Shown here in pieces: positions 9,659-17,654 of a DNA stretch of 36,638 bases (positions are counted from its first letter, which is position 1; each line of letters opens with the position of its first letter). This DNA is from Lachnospiraceae bacterium (GTDB lineage: Bacteria; Bacillota; Clostridia; Lachnospirales; Lachnospiraceae). The notes beneath the pieces were generated by a model, which made no database searches, was not told the origin of the DNA, and worked only from the letters and a program-made list of their open reading frames with translations. The position numbers and the translations under genes are program-made. The DNA lies in contig JAFXGP010000088.1 in assembly GCA_017521195.1 (NCBI GenBank), forward strand, positions 75,203 through 111,840. Reading direction: 5' to 3'.

Positions 9659-10081
9659 TTATTTCTTTTCCTTATTCTTAAAGATCCATAATTTACTCAA
9701 AAAGTAATTGGATACAATTACTACAAACTGTCCTACCAATTTGGAAATCATATTATTAATAGCCAATAAATCAATCATAACAAACAAAATTGCATTTTCC
9801 ATAACCAAAGTTAACAGTCTTGCTGTTACAAAATTCTTAAATTCATTGAAAATATTTTTGAAACCTTTTACTTTACTGGCAAAAACAAAGCTTCTGTTTG
9901 TCAAATAAGTAAAAATAACACAAATCACCCAAGTTAAGATATTAGCTACCTGTTCGTAAATATTCATTACATTGGCAAACAGGTAAAACAAAATCATACT
10001 TAAAAAGAAGGCTATCCCACCCCAAAACAGGTAATCAATTGCTTCTTTATGTTTACGGTATATTTTAATAATTAAATCCAT
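9659..10081 (-). CDS. GtrA-like membrane protein (putative lipid-phosphate-sugar flippase)
   Basis: A 140-residue protein with four hydrophobic segments, the size and topology of the GtrA/GtcA family. FWGGIAFFLSM (about 19-29), TYLTNRSFVFAS (about 58-69) and a basic tail after LSKLWIFKN are typical of the family. GtrA is thought to flip undecaprenyl-phosphate sugar across the membrane. The gene sits 73 bp downstream of the ABC transporter gene and directly before the acyltransferase gene, with an AGAGGA ribosome site. Together with the GtrB-like gene at 2214 and the GT-C-like genes at 3780 and 6759, it completes a three-component glycosylation set. Confidence 0.88.
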   Translation of the reverse strand: MDLIIKIYRKHKEAIDYLFWGGIAFFLSMILFYLFANVMNIYEQVANILTWVICVIFTYLTNRSFVFASKVKGFKNIFNEFKNFVTARLLTLVMENAILFVMIDLLAINNMISKLVGQFVVIVSNYFLSKLWIFKNKEKK

Positions 10082-10154
10082 GTTATCCTCTTTCTTGTCT
10101 TAAGTTCATCATTGTCTGATGAGATTCTTCAGCTTTAATCATGTACTCCATCTG

Positions 10155-11906
10155 TTAACGTTCTCTGGAGACTTTACCTTTTTCTACTCTGTATACAATG
10201 TCACATTTTTCAATCGTCTGAAGTCTGTGAGCAATAATAATCAACGTCTTCTTACCATGAAGTCTGTTGATAGATTCCATAATAGCTGCTTCTGTATCAT
10301 TATCCAATGCTGAAGTGGCTTCATCCAACACCAACACTTCCGGATCTTCAAACAAAGCTCTTGCAATACCGATACGCTGTCTTTGTCCTCCTGATAAACG
10401 GATACCACGTTCTCCGATTCCCGTATCCAAACCTTCCGGCAGACTCTTTACAAATTCATCCAGCTGGGCCTCTTTTAACACAGCCCACACTCTTTCGTCA
10501 TCAATATCTTCGTCTGCAATACCGAAGGCTACATTTTTACGGATAGTGGAATCAATCATAAAGATGGTCTGGGGAATATATCCGATATTCTTCAACCATT
10601 CTTCATAATGTTCTTTTACATCTACACCATCAGCAGTAATCTTTCCTGTTTCTAATTCCAAAAGTCCAAGCAGAATATCTACTACCGTAGTTTTTCCGGA
10701 ACCGGAACTTCCCACAATACCTACTGCCGAACCAACCGGAATGTCCATATCTGCATGATCGAAAATCAGCTGTTCACTATTGGGATATTTGTAGGTAATG
10801 TCTTTCAATTCTATCTTATCTTTAATATCCAACTTTTCTACAATCTTCTTATGATTATAAGCTTCCACATCGTATACCATGTTTTCATCATGAATTTCTT
10901 CCTGCAAATGATCACTTACACCCATAAAGAATGGTTCGAAGTAAGAAATACTGGTGAGATAATTGTTGATTCTATTAGCACTTGGAATCAGACGCATAGC
11001 AGCCATACCAAAGGTGGTAAGCTGCGGAATCATTTCCGTTACCGTTGCTCCCTGCAACATTACAATCATCATATAAAGCACTAGTCCCGCAATACATACC
11101 GTTTCAATCAGTAATCTTGGAGTAGAATTAAACAGATTATATTTCTGAACTGCATTTACATAACCAAATCCGCATTTTGCATATTCATTAATAAAATACT
11201 GTTCCTTATTGGCAATCTTAATTTCTTTGATTCCCATAACTGACTGCTCAATCCATTTGTACAACCCACTGTAATAGTCCTGATTGTCCTGACCGGCTTT
11301 TACCATAATTGGTTTTAACACTACTTTAATCAAAAGCAAAACTACTATCAGTAATGCTGCAATCGTCATAATCATCTTTGCGTCTACAATCAAAAGCACA
11401 GCCACCAGACAGGCAAAAACCACACCTTCACTGATTAATTGCAACACACTTAAAATCAATCCATACATATTATTTACATCAGATGTAATATTTCTCTGAA
11501 TTACAGCAGTATCCGCATTCAAATAATATTCATAGGGACGCTTCATAAAATTAATCATCATTCGTCTGGAAGTAGCAAATTGATTGGTATAAACAAATCG
11601 AAGCTGAACTACATTTTGTAAAAACAAAAATAGATTTTTCAAAACGAAAGCTCCAATCAAAGCCACCAACATAACTACCGTAAACTGAGTTACATTCTGC
11701 AAATGCAAACCATTGTAGATAGCCGCAAGAAGCTGATTGGTTTCTATAGCCTTAGGATCAAGCAATACACTTACCACCGGAATTACTACGGAAATACTTA
11801 AACTTTCCAGCACACCACCAATAAGCATAAGAAATACAATCACCACCATAACTCTCTTTTGCTTGGCATCTAAAAGCTTGTTCATCTTTTTGAATATCTT
11901 TACCAT
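10155..11906 (-). CDS. ABC transporter, fused permease-ATPase (lipid-linked glycan flippase type)
   Basis: A 583-residue half-transporter. The first 330 residues hold six hydrophobic segments (ABC type-1 exporter domain). The ATPase part has Walker A GSSGSGKTT (about 396-404), signature LSGGQRQRIG (about 500-510), Walker B VLVLDEATSALD (about 515-526) and a switch histidine in IIIAHRLQ. The size and fusion fit PglK/WlaB/MsbA-type flippases, which move undecaprenyl-diphosphate oligosaccharides outward. No Wzx-type flippase gene is in the window, so this may serve the main polymer. It is the first gene of the left operon; the start has TAGGAGAAAAAG before ATG. The substrate is inferred from location, since the exporter fold alone does not show it. 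Confidence 0.9.
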   Translation of the reverse strand: MVKIFKKMNKLLDAKQKRVMVVIVFLMLIGGVLESLSISVVIPVVSVLLDPKAIETNQLLAAIYNGLHLQNVTQFTVVMLVALIGAFVLKNLFLFLQNVVQLRFVYTNQFATSRRMMINFMKRPYEYYLNADTAVIQRNITSDVNNMYGLILSVLQLISEGVVFACLVAVLLIVDAKMIMTIAALLIVVLLLIKVVLKPIMVKAGQDNQDYYSGLYKWIEQSVMGIKEIKIANKEQYFINEYAKCGFGYVNAVQKYNLFNSTPRLLIETVCIAGLVLYMMIVMLQGATVTEMIPQLTTFGMAAMRLIPSANRINNYLTSISYFEPFFMGVSDHLQEEIHDENMVYDVEAYNHKKIVEKLDIKDKIELKDITYKYPNSEQLIFDHADMDIPVGSAVGIVGSSGSGKTTVVDILLGLLELETGKITADGVDVKEHYEEWLKNIGYIPQTIFMIDSTIRKNVAFGIADEDIDDERVWAVLKEAQLDEFVKSLPEGLDTGIGERGIRLSGGQRQRIGIARALFEDPEVLVLDEATSALDNDTEAAIMESINRLHGKKTLIIIAHRLQTIEKCDIVYRVEKGKVSRER

Positions 11907-12020
11907 CTTTTTCTCCTATCGGTCGATTTATCTTTGAACGCAAACATTAGGCCGAAATCTCTCTCAACCCATAATTACCCGTATTCTAATTATATTTTGA
12001 CATTTTATTTTACCATAAAA
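11907..12020 (-). promoter_or_regulatory. Candidate promoter and leader of the left operon
   Basis: Reading the minus strand, a perfect TATAAT (plus-strand 11989-11994) lies 83 bp before the ABC transporter start and directly after the terminator of the preceding unit. A weak -35 (TATGGT, 12012-12017) is 17 bp upstream. The -10 overlaps the right arm of a 7-bp inverted repeat ATAATTA/TAATTAT (11971-11977 and 11987-11993, 9-bp spacer), which could be an operator. The -35 is poor, so a promoter here is only moderately supported. Confidence 0.4.
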
Positions 12021-12052
12021 ATAAGGGAATATACAATCCATAATTCCCTTAT
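12010..12052 (-). terminator. Rho-independent terminator after the pseF-decarboxylase-sialyltransferase-like unit
   Basis: A perfect 10-bp stem, ATAAGGGAAT (12021-12030) with ATTCCCTTAT (12043-12052), has a 12-nt loop. Read on the minus strand, the stem is followed by TTTTATGG. It is 200 bp past the end of the sialyltransferase-like gene and before the ABC transporter promoter, the right place to separate the two operons. The T-run is short and the stem is AT-rich, so termination may be partial. Confidence 0.65.
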
Positions 12053-12064
12053 ATTTATGCCTCT

Positions 12065-12163
12065 CTATATATTTTTTCGTTTTTGATATTTGTTCTGCAT
12101 TTTTATTGCAAATATTATCTGTTTTTGTAACTTTTTGTCTGCATATTGCAGGTTATCTTTCAT
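12065..12163 (-). CDS. Possible small lysine-rich ORF (32 codons), doubtful
   Basis: An ATG at 12163 opens 32 codons ending with TAG 12 bp before the terminator stem. The peptide starts MKDNLQYADKKLQKQ and is rich in K, Q and N. There is no good ribosome site before it, and the surrounding 200 bp is very AT-rich, which favours such compositions by chance. The stretch 12164-12258 holds nothing else I can support. It is listed only because it is the sole open frame placed between a real stop and a terminator. Confidence 0.15.
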   Translation of the reverse strand: MKDNLQYADKKLQKQIIFAIKMQNKYQKRKNI

Positions 12164-12258
12164 TTCTTGTTTTTTTCAAAATACAATCTTTATTTCTGCA
12201 AGAGCAAATTACAATTTATGCTTTTTGCATTATTAAAAATCAATTTTACATTTAATTT

Positions 12259-13329
12259 TTAAATAGCATCATTTTGCCTATGAAGTTCCGGTGCTTCATA
12301 TCTGTCCATAAAATCTTCTCCCAAAAAGAGGATTTCATCTGCATTTTTAATAGAATCAGGCACTGTAAATACCGTGATTACTTTATTCCAACGGATTCCT
12401 GGAATAAAATTCATAATTTCCATAGGGAATTTTCCCTCAATCACAATTTGTTCCTTAAATAGCTTTTTGTAATCCAACAAATCTCTTGGATGAGGTTTTA
12501 TGAATACTTCTGCACCATTGGCATACTCTTCAATAATGTCTTTGAATAACCGTTCCCTGGTTTTCAAATCGCACAGTGGTTCTGAAAGGAGAAGGACTTT
12601 TTCTTTGGTTTTATCTCCCTGCGAAATCTGTCCCATCAAACTATCCACATTTTCCATAAAGATTTCAACCAATAAATGCTTATCTTCTTCCCGGATTCCG
12701 GCCACCAGTTCTTCTCTTGGCTTTTCAATATATTTCTCGCAAGGATATTGCAAACAGGCAATGTTGTTTACTTCCATATCCAGACAATATTTTGCATATC
12801 CGTTTTGAATAAAAATCCAGTTCCAGGAAGCAAGCTTTGCTTTCAATTCAAAATGTCCCCTGTTATCATATCTGGCAGTATCATAGTGCTTAATACAATC
12901 CAATCCATCTTCCAGAGCATGATAATAAATCTTTTTATAAGATAAGTAATATCCGATAGGATCTGAATCGCAAAATACATAAATATCTTTATATTCCTTA
13001 AAATCCACCGGAATATACGGTTCCTGCATTTTTCCCAGCATCTTGGTATATATCATTCTGGCAAGCATATTTATGACAATGTTCCCACGATCCACATGAT
13101 ATTTTTGAAGTTGTGGGAAACAACTGTCTTCCTTTTCATGGTATTCCACCACCTTTTCAAAAAGCCCTGATCTCAATGCCCTTTCTTTTAAATTGCCAAA
13201 ATCATTGGACATGGTACTTAAAACCAATGTTGCTCCCCCTCTTTTTTCTAAAGGAAGATTACATTCCTTTAATACCGATATATATACATGATAAAAGGTA
13301 TGACATACGTAAATTCTTTCTTTTCTCAC
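12259..13329 (-). CDS. Sialyltransferase-like glycosyltransferase (GT52/polysialyltransferase type), likely nonulosonic acid transferase
   Basis: A 356-residue soluble protein, counting from GTG 13329. Two motifs shared by bacterial sialyltransferase families GT38/GT52 are visible: EDG at about 140-142 (in YYHALEDGLD) and HP at about 280-281 (in IKPHPRD), followed by a serine-containing stretch FTVPDSI. The N-terminus (YVCHTFYHVYIS) resembles the first strand and helix of these enzymes. They move sialic-type sugars from CMP donors. It directly follows pseF, which makes such a donor, and the decarboxylase-like gene, so pseudaminic acid is the likely donor sugar. A TTG at 13344 is possible, but GTG 13329 has GGGAG eight bases upstream, overlapping the previous stop. 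It was recognised from motifs and context only, so specificity is inferred. Confidence 0.72.
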   Translation of the reverse strand: MRKERIYVCHTFYHVYISVLKECNLPLEKRGGATLVLSTMSNDFGNLKERALRSGLFEKVVEYHEKEDSCFPQLQKYHVDRGNIVINMLARMIYTKMLGKMQEPYIPVDFKEYKDIYVFCDSDPIGYYLSYKKIYYHALEDGLDCIKHYDTARYDNRGHFELKAKLASWNWIFIQNGYAKYCLDMEVNNIACLQYPCEKYIEKPREELVAGIREEDKHLLVEIFMENVDSLMGQISQGDKTKEKVLLLSEPLCDLKTRERLFKDIIEEYANGAEVFIKPHPRDLLDYKKLFKEQIVIEGKFPMEIMNFIPGIRWNKVITVFTVPDSIKNADEILFLGEDFMDRYEAPELHRQNDAI

Positions 13330-13334
13330 TATTT

Positions 13335-14540
13335 TTACTCCCAATGGTACTTTTGCATATATTCATCATTTGTCCATGGTTCTCTCGCCTGGTACAAACT
13401 TCCATCAACTTTTTCAATCCAAATTGCAGGGAAATAATGAATAAATAAAGGATTCAAACACATGGTATATCCACCGGCCGTATCATATACAATCCGGTCT
13501 CCCGGCTGCAATGCTACATCATCCACAATTTCAAACAAGCGGTCATATTCCATACAGGTGGCACCGCATACCCACTGGCTTTTTACGATATCTCTGTTGC
13601 TTGTGTCTGTGCCATAAACCATATGATGAGGATACACATGACGGGTTACCAACGGATTTAAATTCACACGGCTTCCGTCCGTTACAATAAATTTGTGATT
13701 TCGGATATCCTTGACATCCAAAACCGTAGTCTCAAAACTCATTCCTCTGGAAATCAGAGAAACCCCCGGTTCTGCAATAATTTTAGTTTTTTCAGGATTA
13801 AAATATTCCCTTAATTCTTTTCCGATTTCTTCAAAATAATTCAGATAATTAGGCTTATCATCCCTTCCACCGAAATAACCGCCACCCATATCTACAAATT
13901 CAAGGTTTAAATCATATTCCTTCGCAATCTTAACTGCCATTTTAGCCAAAGCACCATACACTTTTACGGTTCTGGACTGGGTAGAAGAATGTAGATGAAG
14001 TCCTGTCACTTTCACATTAGGAAAACTCTGTACAATATCAATGGCTTCTTTTAATTTCCCATTTTCATAGCAGTAACCAAATCTTCCGCCCTCTTCTTCC
14101 ACCAACTGTTCTTCCGGGCAAAGACTTCCAATATCACAATTTACACGAAGGCCTACCTTAAACTCTCTCTCCGGATATGTTTTGCTCATTTCCCCAATCC
14201 ACTGCAATTCATAAGTAGAATCAAAATTCACATATCCTCCTCCAAGAAGGACCTGTTCCCAAACTTCTCTGTCTTTGATGGGACTATTATAAACAATTTT
14301 ATCATCCGTATAGCCTAACCTTTTAGCAATATCGTACTCCATGTCCGATACTACTTCCGCATAAAAACCATATTCCTTCAGATATCTCAATAACCATGGA
14401 AGGGAATTGGTCTTTACGGAATATCCCATGATGAAATTGCCCCAATTATTTGTTAAGGCTTCTTTCAACAAATTAATATCATACAATAAATCTTTTTCTT
14501 TTACCCGATAAAAAGGAGTCTGCAATTTATTTGTCTCCAT
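13335..14540 (-). CDS. PLP-dependent decarboxylase-like enzyme, fold type III (LysA/BtrK/ODC-like)
   Basis: A 401-residue protein with the alanine-racemase-like barrel and C-terminal domain of the group IV decarboxylases. Visible landmarks are PLP lysine K43 (GYSVKTN), GLHLHSSTQSR at 180-190, the glycine-rich phosphate loop MGGGYFGG at 218-225, EPGV at 257-260, C329 and D333 in CMEYD, and Y358 in GGYTM. The usual EPGR arginine is replaced by valine, which sets it apart from typical DAP and ornithine decarboxylases. It overlaps pseF by 14 bp and is followed within a few bases by the sialyltransferase-like gene, so it belongs to nonulosonic acid metabolism here. Decarboxylation of an amino acid or aminoacyl group is likely; the substrate is unknown. 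Its own lysine-biosynthesis role is unlikely in this context. Confidence 0.85.
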   Translation of the reverse strand: METNKLQTPFYRVKEKDLLYDINLLKEALTNNWGNFIMGYSVKTNSLPWLLRYLKEYGFYAEVVSDMEYDIAKRLGYTDDKIVYNSPIKDREVWEQVLLGGGYVNFDSTYELQWIGEMSKTYPEREFKVGLRVNCDIGSLCPEEQLVEEEGGRFGYCYENGKLKEAIDIVQSFPNVKVTGLHLHSSTQSRTVKVYGALAKMAVKIAKEYDLNLEFVDMGGGYFGGRDDKPNYLNYFEEIGKELREYFNPEKTKIIAEPGVSLISRGMSFETTVLDVKDIRNHKFIVTDGSRVNLNPLVTRHVYPHHMVYGTDTSNRDIVKSQWVCGATCMEYDRLFEIVDDVALQPGDRIVYDTAGGYTMCLNPLFIHYFPAIWIEKVDGSLYQAREPWTNDEYMQKYHWE

Positions 14541-15228
14541 CTTTGTTTCTCCTTAAATATTTAATTTCTGCAATTTCCCAATCCTCCAAAGTGTCAATAT
14601 CCTGCACTTCCATTTCCGCTAGTACCAATGGCACTAATTTTTCTACATCGGTAGTTCCTGCCTCCATAAACGGAAGGGTTCTGCAAGCATAAAACTGACC
14701 ACAATCATGATATATTTTCTGTAAATCCTGACTTCTTGCAGTAGCATATTCCGGGAACTGTCTTTCTACATACCCTTCTTCATTCACAATTAATCCTCTT
14801 TGCGGAGGATAGGAAAAAGGTACCACAGGCATTACCGAATCTGCAGTGTCCAGCAGTTCCATGGCTTCTTTCAAACGCTCAGCCGTAATAAAAGGAGCCG
14901 TAGGATAAATACAGCAAAAGCTGTCAAAATATTGTCCTTGTTTTTTATATTCTTTTAAAACTTCCATAATTACTTCATCGGTAGACGCATAATCATTTGC
15001 CGTGGCTTCGCTTCTCATAAAAGGCACTTTGGCACCTGCCTGTTTTGCAAGCATTGCAATTTCTTCATCATCAGTAGACACCATAACTTCATCAAAAACT
15101 CCCGCATGCAATGCTGCTTCTATAGAATAAAAGAGGATTGGTTTTCCACAAAATTCCTTAATATTTTTTCTGGGAATTCTTTTACTTCCTCCTCTTGCCG
15201 TAATCATTGCCAATCGTTTTTCTACCAT
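14527..15228 (-). CDS. pseF: CMP-pseudaminic acid cytidylyltransferase
   Basis: A 233-residue CMP-sugar synthetase. The nucleotide loop ARGGSKRIPRKN is at 11-22, then GKPILFYSIEAA and VMVSTDDEEIA. CCIYPTAPF (about 105-113) and RSQDLQKIYHDCGQFY (about 164-179) are hallmarks of PseF rather than NeuA. It activates pseudaminic acid with CTP, the final cytoplasmic step. It is the first gene of a three-gene minus-strand unit and is divergent from pseI across a 220-bp gap. An AGAAGGACG ribosome site precedes ATG 15228. The donor it makes would be used by the sialyltransferase-like protein two genes downstream. Confidence 0.93.
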   Translation of the reverse strand: MVEKRLAMITARGGSKRIPRKNIKEFCGKPILFYSIEAALHAGVFDEVMVSTDDEEIAMLAKQAGAKVPFMRSEATANDYASTDEVIMEVLKEYKKQGQYFDSFCCIYPTAPFITAERLKEAMELLDTADSVMPVVPFSYPPQRGLIVNEEGYVERQFPEYATARSQDLQKIYHDCGQFYACRTLPFMEAGTTDVEKLVPLVLAEMEVQDIDTLEDWEIAEIKYLRRNKDGDK

Positions 15229-15448
15229 GTTTTTTCGTCCTTCTCTCTTTTTGTCTCAACTTTTATTTACAAACTTTATTTTTCTTTTTTTATCTATGAA
15301 CTCATATATTTCATAATTCAAACATGTATGTTATATATATTCTTTTACAGTATACACCATATTTTCCTTCAAAGAAACAAATTTGATTGCCTTATTTTTT
15401 TAAATTGTTTATACTATTAGTACTTATTTCGACGAAAGGAACTATTCC
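15229..15448. promoter_or_regulatory. Divergent promoter region between pseF and pseI
   Basis: This AT-rich gap serves both directions. On the plus strand a promoter TTGCCT (15387-15392), 17-bp spacer, TATACT (15410-15415) lies 33 bp before pseI, whose ribosome site GAAAGGA is at 15434-15440. On the minus strand a TATACT (plus 15349-15354) is a candidate -10 for pseF, but I see no convincing -35 at the right distance, and the pseF leader would be about 120 nt. No gene is supported in the gap. Confidence 0.55.
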
Positions 15449-16501
15449 ATGAACAAACAATTTAAAATTGGAAATAAATTAGTAGGCGAAAACGCCCCTG
15501 CCTTTATCGTGGCAGAAATCTCCGGCAATCACAATCAGGATTATCAGCGTGCCGTTGAAATTATCCATGCTGCCAAAGAAGCCGGTGCAGATGCCATAAA
15601 ATTACAGACCTACACCGCAGATACCATTACCTTGGATTGCGATGAACCCTGTTTTGTAATTAATGAAGGAACTATCTGGGACGGCATGACTCTCCACAAA
15701 TTATATCAGGAAGCTTATACTCCTTGGGAATGGCAGCCCCGCTTAATGGAAGAAGCTAACAAAATCGGCTTGGAATGTTTTTCCTCACCTTTTGATTTTA
15801 CATCTGTAGATTTCTTAGAAAAAATGAATGTTCCGGCATATAAAATTGCCTCTTATGAAATCAACGACATTCCTTTAATCCGAAAAATTGCAAAATTACA
15901 CAAACCTATGATTTTTGCTACCGGAATTGCTTATCCGGAAGACATAGAACGTGCTTTAGCAACCTGTAAAGAAGAAGGCAATGAAGATATTATTTTATTA
16001 AAATGTGTGTCTTCTTATCCAACTCCTTACGAACAGGTAAATTTACGTGTGATTCCTACCTTAGCCAAAACTTATGATTGTATCAGCGGAATTTCGGACC
16101 ACACCATGGGAACTATTGTTTCTGCAGGCTCCATTCCTTTAGGTGCAAAAATGATAGAAAAACATCTGACCTTAAGCCGTGCTGACGGTGGACCGGACGC
16201 AGCCTTCTCCATGGAACCAAAAGAATTTGCCAAATTGGTAGAAGAAGTCCGAATCTTAGAAAAGGCTTTGGGATGCAGTGAATATGTTTTAACCGATACT
16301 CAGAAATTAGAACACGGCGGCTCCCGCTCTCTGTTTGTGGTAAAAGACATTCAGCCGGGAGAAATTCTGACTCCGGAAAACATCCGTTCCATTCGTCCGG
16401 GAAATGGTCTTCACACTATGTATTATGAAGAAATTTTAGGAAAAACAGCAAAATCGTTCTTAAAGAAAGGAACACCGCTTGCATGGGAACTGATTCAGTA
16501 A
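15449..16501 (+). CDS. pseI: Pseudaminic acid synthase (NeuB family)
   Basis: A 350-residue NeuB-family protein. The N-terminal TIM barrel begins with FIVAEISGNHNQDY (about 20-33), continues with DAIKLQTYTADTITL and GISDHTMG, and a C-terminal SAF (antifreeze-like) domain starts near GGSRSLFVVKDIQPGE. PseI condenses 2,4-diacetamido-2,4,6-trideoxy-L-altrose with phosphoenolpyruvate to give pseudaminic acid. GNHNQ and DADAIKLQT-like positions fit PseI/LegI/NeuB, and the neighbouring pseB, pseC, pseF and pseG point to pseudaminic acid. It is the first gene of a two-gene plus-strand unit and overlaps pseG by 19 bp. Confidence 0.93.
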   Translation: MNKQFKIGNKLVGENAPAFIVAEISGNHNQDYQRAVEIIHAAKEAGADAIKLQTYTADTITLDCDEPCFVINEGTIWDGMTLHKLYQEAYTPWEWQPRLMEEANKIGLECFSSPFDFTSVDFLEKMNVPAYKIASYEINDIPLIRKIAKLHKPMIFATGIAYPEDIERALATCKEEGNEDIILLKCVSSYPTPYEQVNLRVIPTLAKTYDCISGISDHTMGTIVSAGSIPLGAKMIEKHLTLSRADGGPDAAFSMEPKEFAKLVEEVRILEKALGCSEYVLTDTQKLEHGGSRSLFVVKDIQPGEILTPENIRSIRPGNGLHTMYYEEILGKTAKSFLKKGTPLAWELIQ

Positions 16502-17568
16502 TTTACATCCGTACAGATGGTAACTCAAAAATAGCCACCGGGCATCTTGTCCGGTGTCTTTGTATTGCTCAGGCTTTGGAATCTTTAAATAAGTCTGTAT
16601 GTTTTCTGGTTTCTGATTACGACAGTTTTTCCTTATTAAAAGCTTTAGCTGCATCTGTTTTTAGTGGATATACATTTTCTTTTGATGTGAAAATATTAAA
16701 AAACAGCTGTTATGATAATTTAGAATTGGAACTTGAGGAACTTGGCGGTTTGCTAAATTCTTCATTAAATAAACCTATAATTTTTGTAGATTCTTATTTT
16801 GTGACCGAAGATTATTTTTCTTATTTAAACAAATTTGCAAAAGTTGCCTATATGGATGATTTAAGAGCTTTTGATTACAAGGTTGATTTACTTGTGAATT
16901 ATGATGTAATACCACCTGCCAGAGAGCAGGAATATGAGCTTTCCTACACCAATGCAGGTATCTCTCTGTTAGGTGCAGAATATACACCTTTACGCAAACA
17001 ATTTCAGAATCAGGAAGTATCTTTGCACAACCAAATAAAAAAAATCCTGATTACTACCGGTGGAAGTGATCCATATGACTTCACCTTCACACTTTCTAAG
17101 TATTTATTATCTCTGGAATTAGCATTGGAACTTCATGTGGTTGTAGGAAGATTATTTAAAAATACAGACTCTTTAGAAGAATTAACCAAACAATATCCAT
17201 CCCTTCACTTACATTACAATGTCGGTGATATGGCTTCTCTTATGAAACAGTGTGATTATGCTGTTTCTGCTGCCGGAACTACCTTATACGAATTATGCGC
17301 TTTAGGAATTCCTGCTGTCAGCATTTCCATGGCAGATAACCAGATTCCTATGTCCAAAACCTTTGCTGAAGTTGATGCGGTTCCTTATGTGGGAGATATC
17401 AGAGTACAGAAATATGAAGATATGGATTTCATCCTTCACCAAATTTCTAATCATTTAATTTCTTTATGCGAGGATTCTTCCAAAGCTCATCTTCAGCATA
17501 ATAAAATGCGCCGTCTAATTGATGGAAACGGAGCTATTAAAATCGCTGAAGAATTGTGTAAATTATGA
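16483..17568 (+). CDS. pseG: UDP-2,4-diacetamido-2,4,6-trideoxy-L-altrose hydrolase
   Basis: A 361-residue GT-B-fold protein. The N-terminal loop IRTDGNSKIATGHLVRC (about 9-25) matches the PseG signature, with H21 in the place of the catalytic histidine. The C-terminal half has TTGGSDPYDFT and SAAGTTLYELCALGIPA, as in PseG and MurG-like nucleotide-binding domains. It removes UDP before the PseI step. The start ATG 16483 lies inside pseI, with AAAGGA about 11 bp upstream, so translation is coupled. Many TTA and TTT codons give it a somewhat more AT-rich look than its neighbours. The gene is convergent with the ATP-grasp gene, and the two share a terminator. Confidence 0.9.
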   Translation: MGTDSVIYIRTDGNSKIATGHLVRCLCIAQALESLNKSVCFLVSDYDSFSLLKALAASVFSGYTFSFDVKILKNSCYDNLELELEELGGLLNSSLNKPIIFVDSYFVTEDYFSYLNKFAKVAYMDDLRAFDYKVDLLVNYDVIPPAREQEYELSYTNAGISLLGAEYTPLRKQFQNQEVSLHNQIKKILITTGGSDPYDFTFTLSKYLLSLELALELHVVVGRLFKNTDSLEELTKQYPSLHLHYNVGDMASLMKQCDYAVSAAGTTLYELCALGIPAVSISMADNQIPMSKTFAEVDAVPYVGDIRVQKYEDMDFILHQISNHLISLCEDSSKAHLQHNKMRRLIDGNGAIKIAEELCKL

Positions 17569-17595
17569 TCTTGTAGATTTATCAATTAAACAACA

Positions 17596-17650
17596 AAAAA
17601 CGAAAGCACTACCTGTTTTTTTCGCAAGGTAGTGCTTTCCTTATTTTTCA
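17596..17650. terminator. Bidirectional terminator between pseG and the ATP-grasp gene
   Basis: A perfect 13-bp stem, GAAAGCACTACCT (17602-17614) with AGGTAGTGCTTTC (17627-17639), and a 12-nt loop. On the plus strand it is followed by CTTATTTTTC; on the minus strand it is followed by a G-interrupted T-run (GTTTTTTG). It lies in the 86-bp gap between two convergent genes, so it can end transcription from both sides. Confidence 0.92.
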
Positions 17651-17654
17651 TTCT

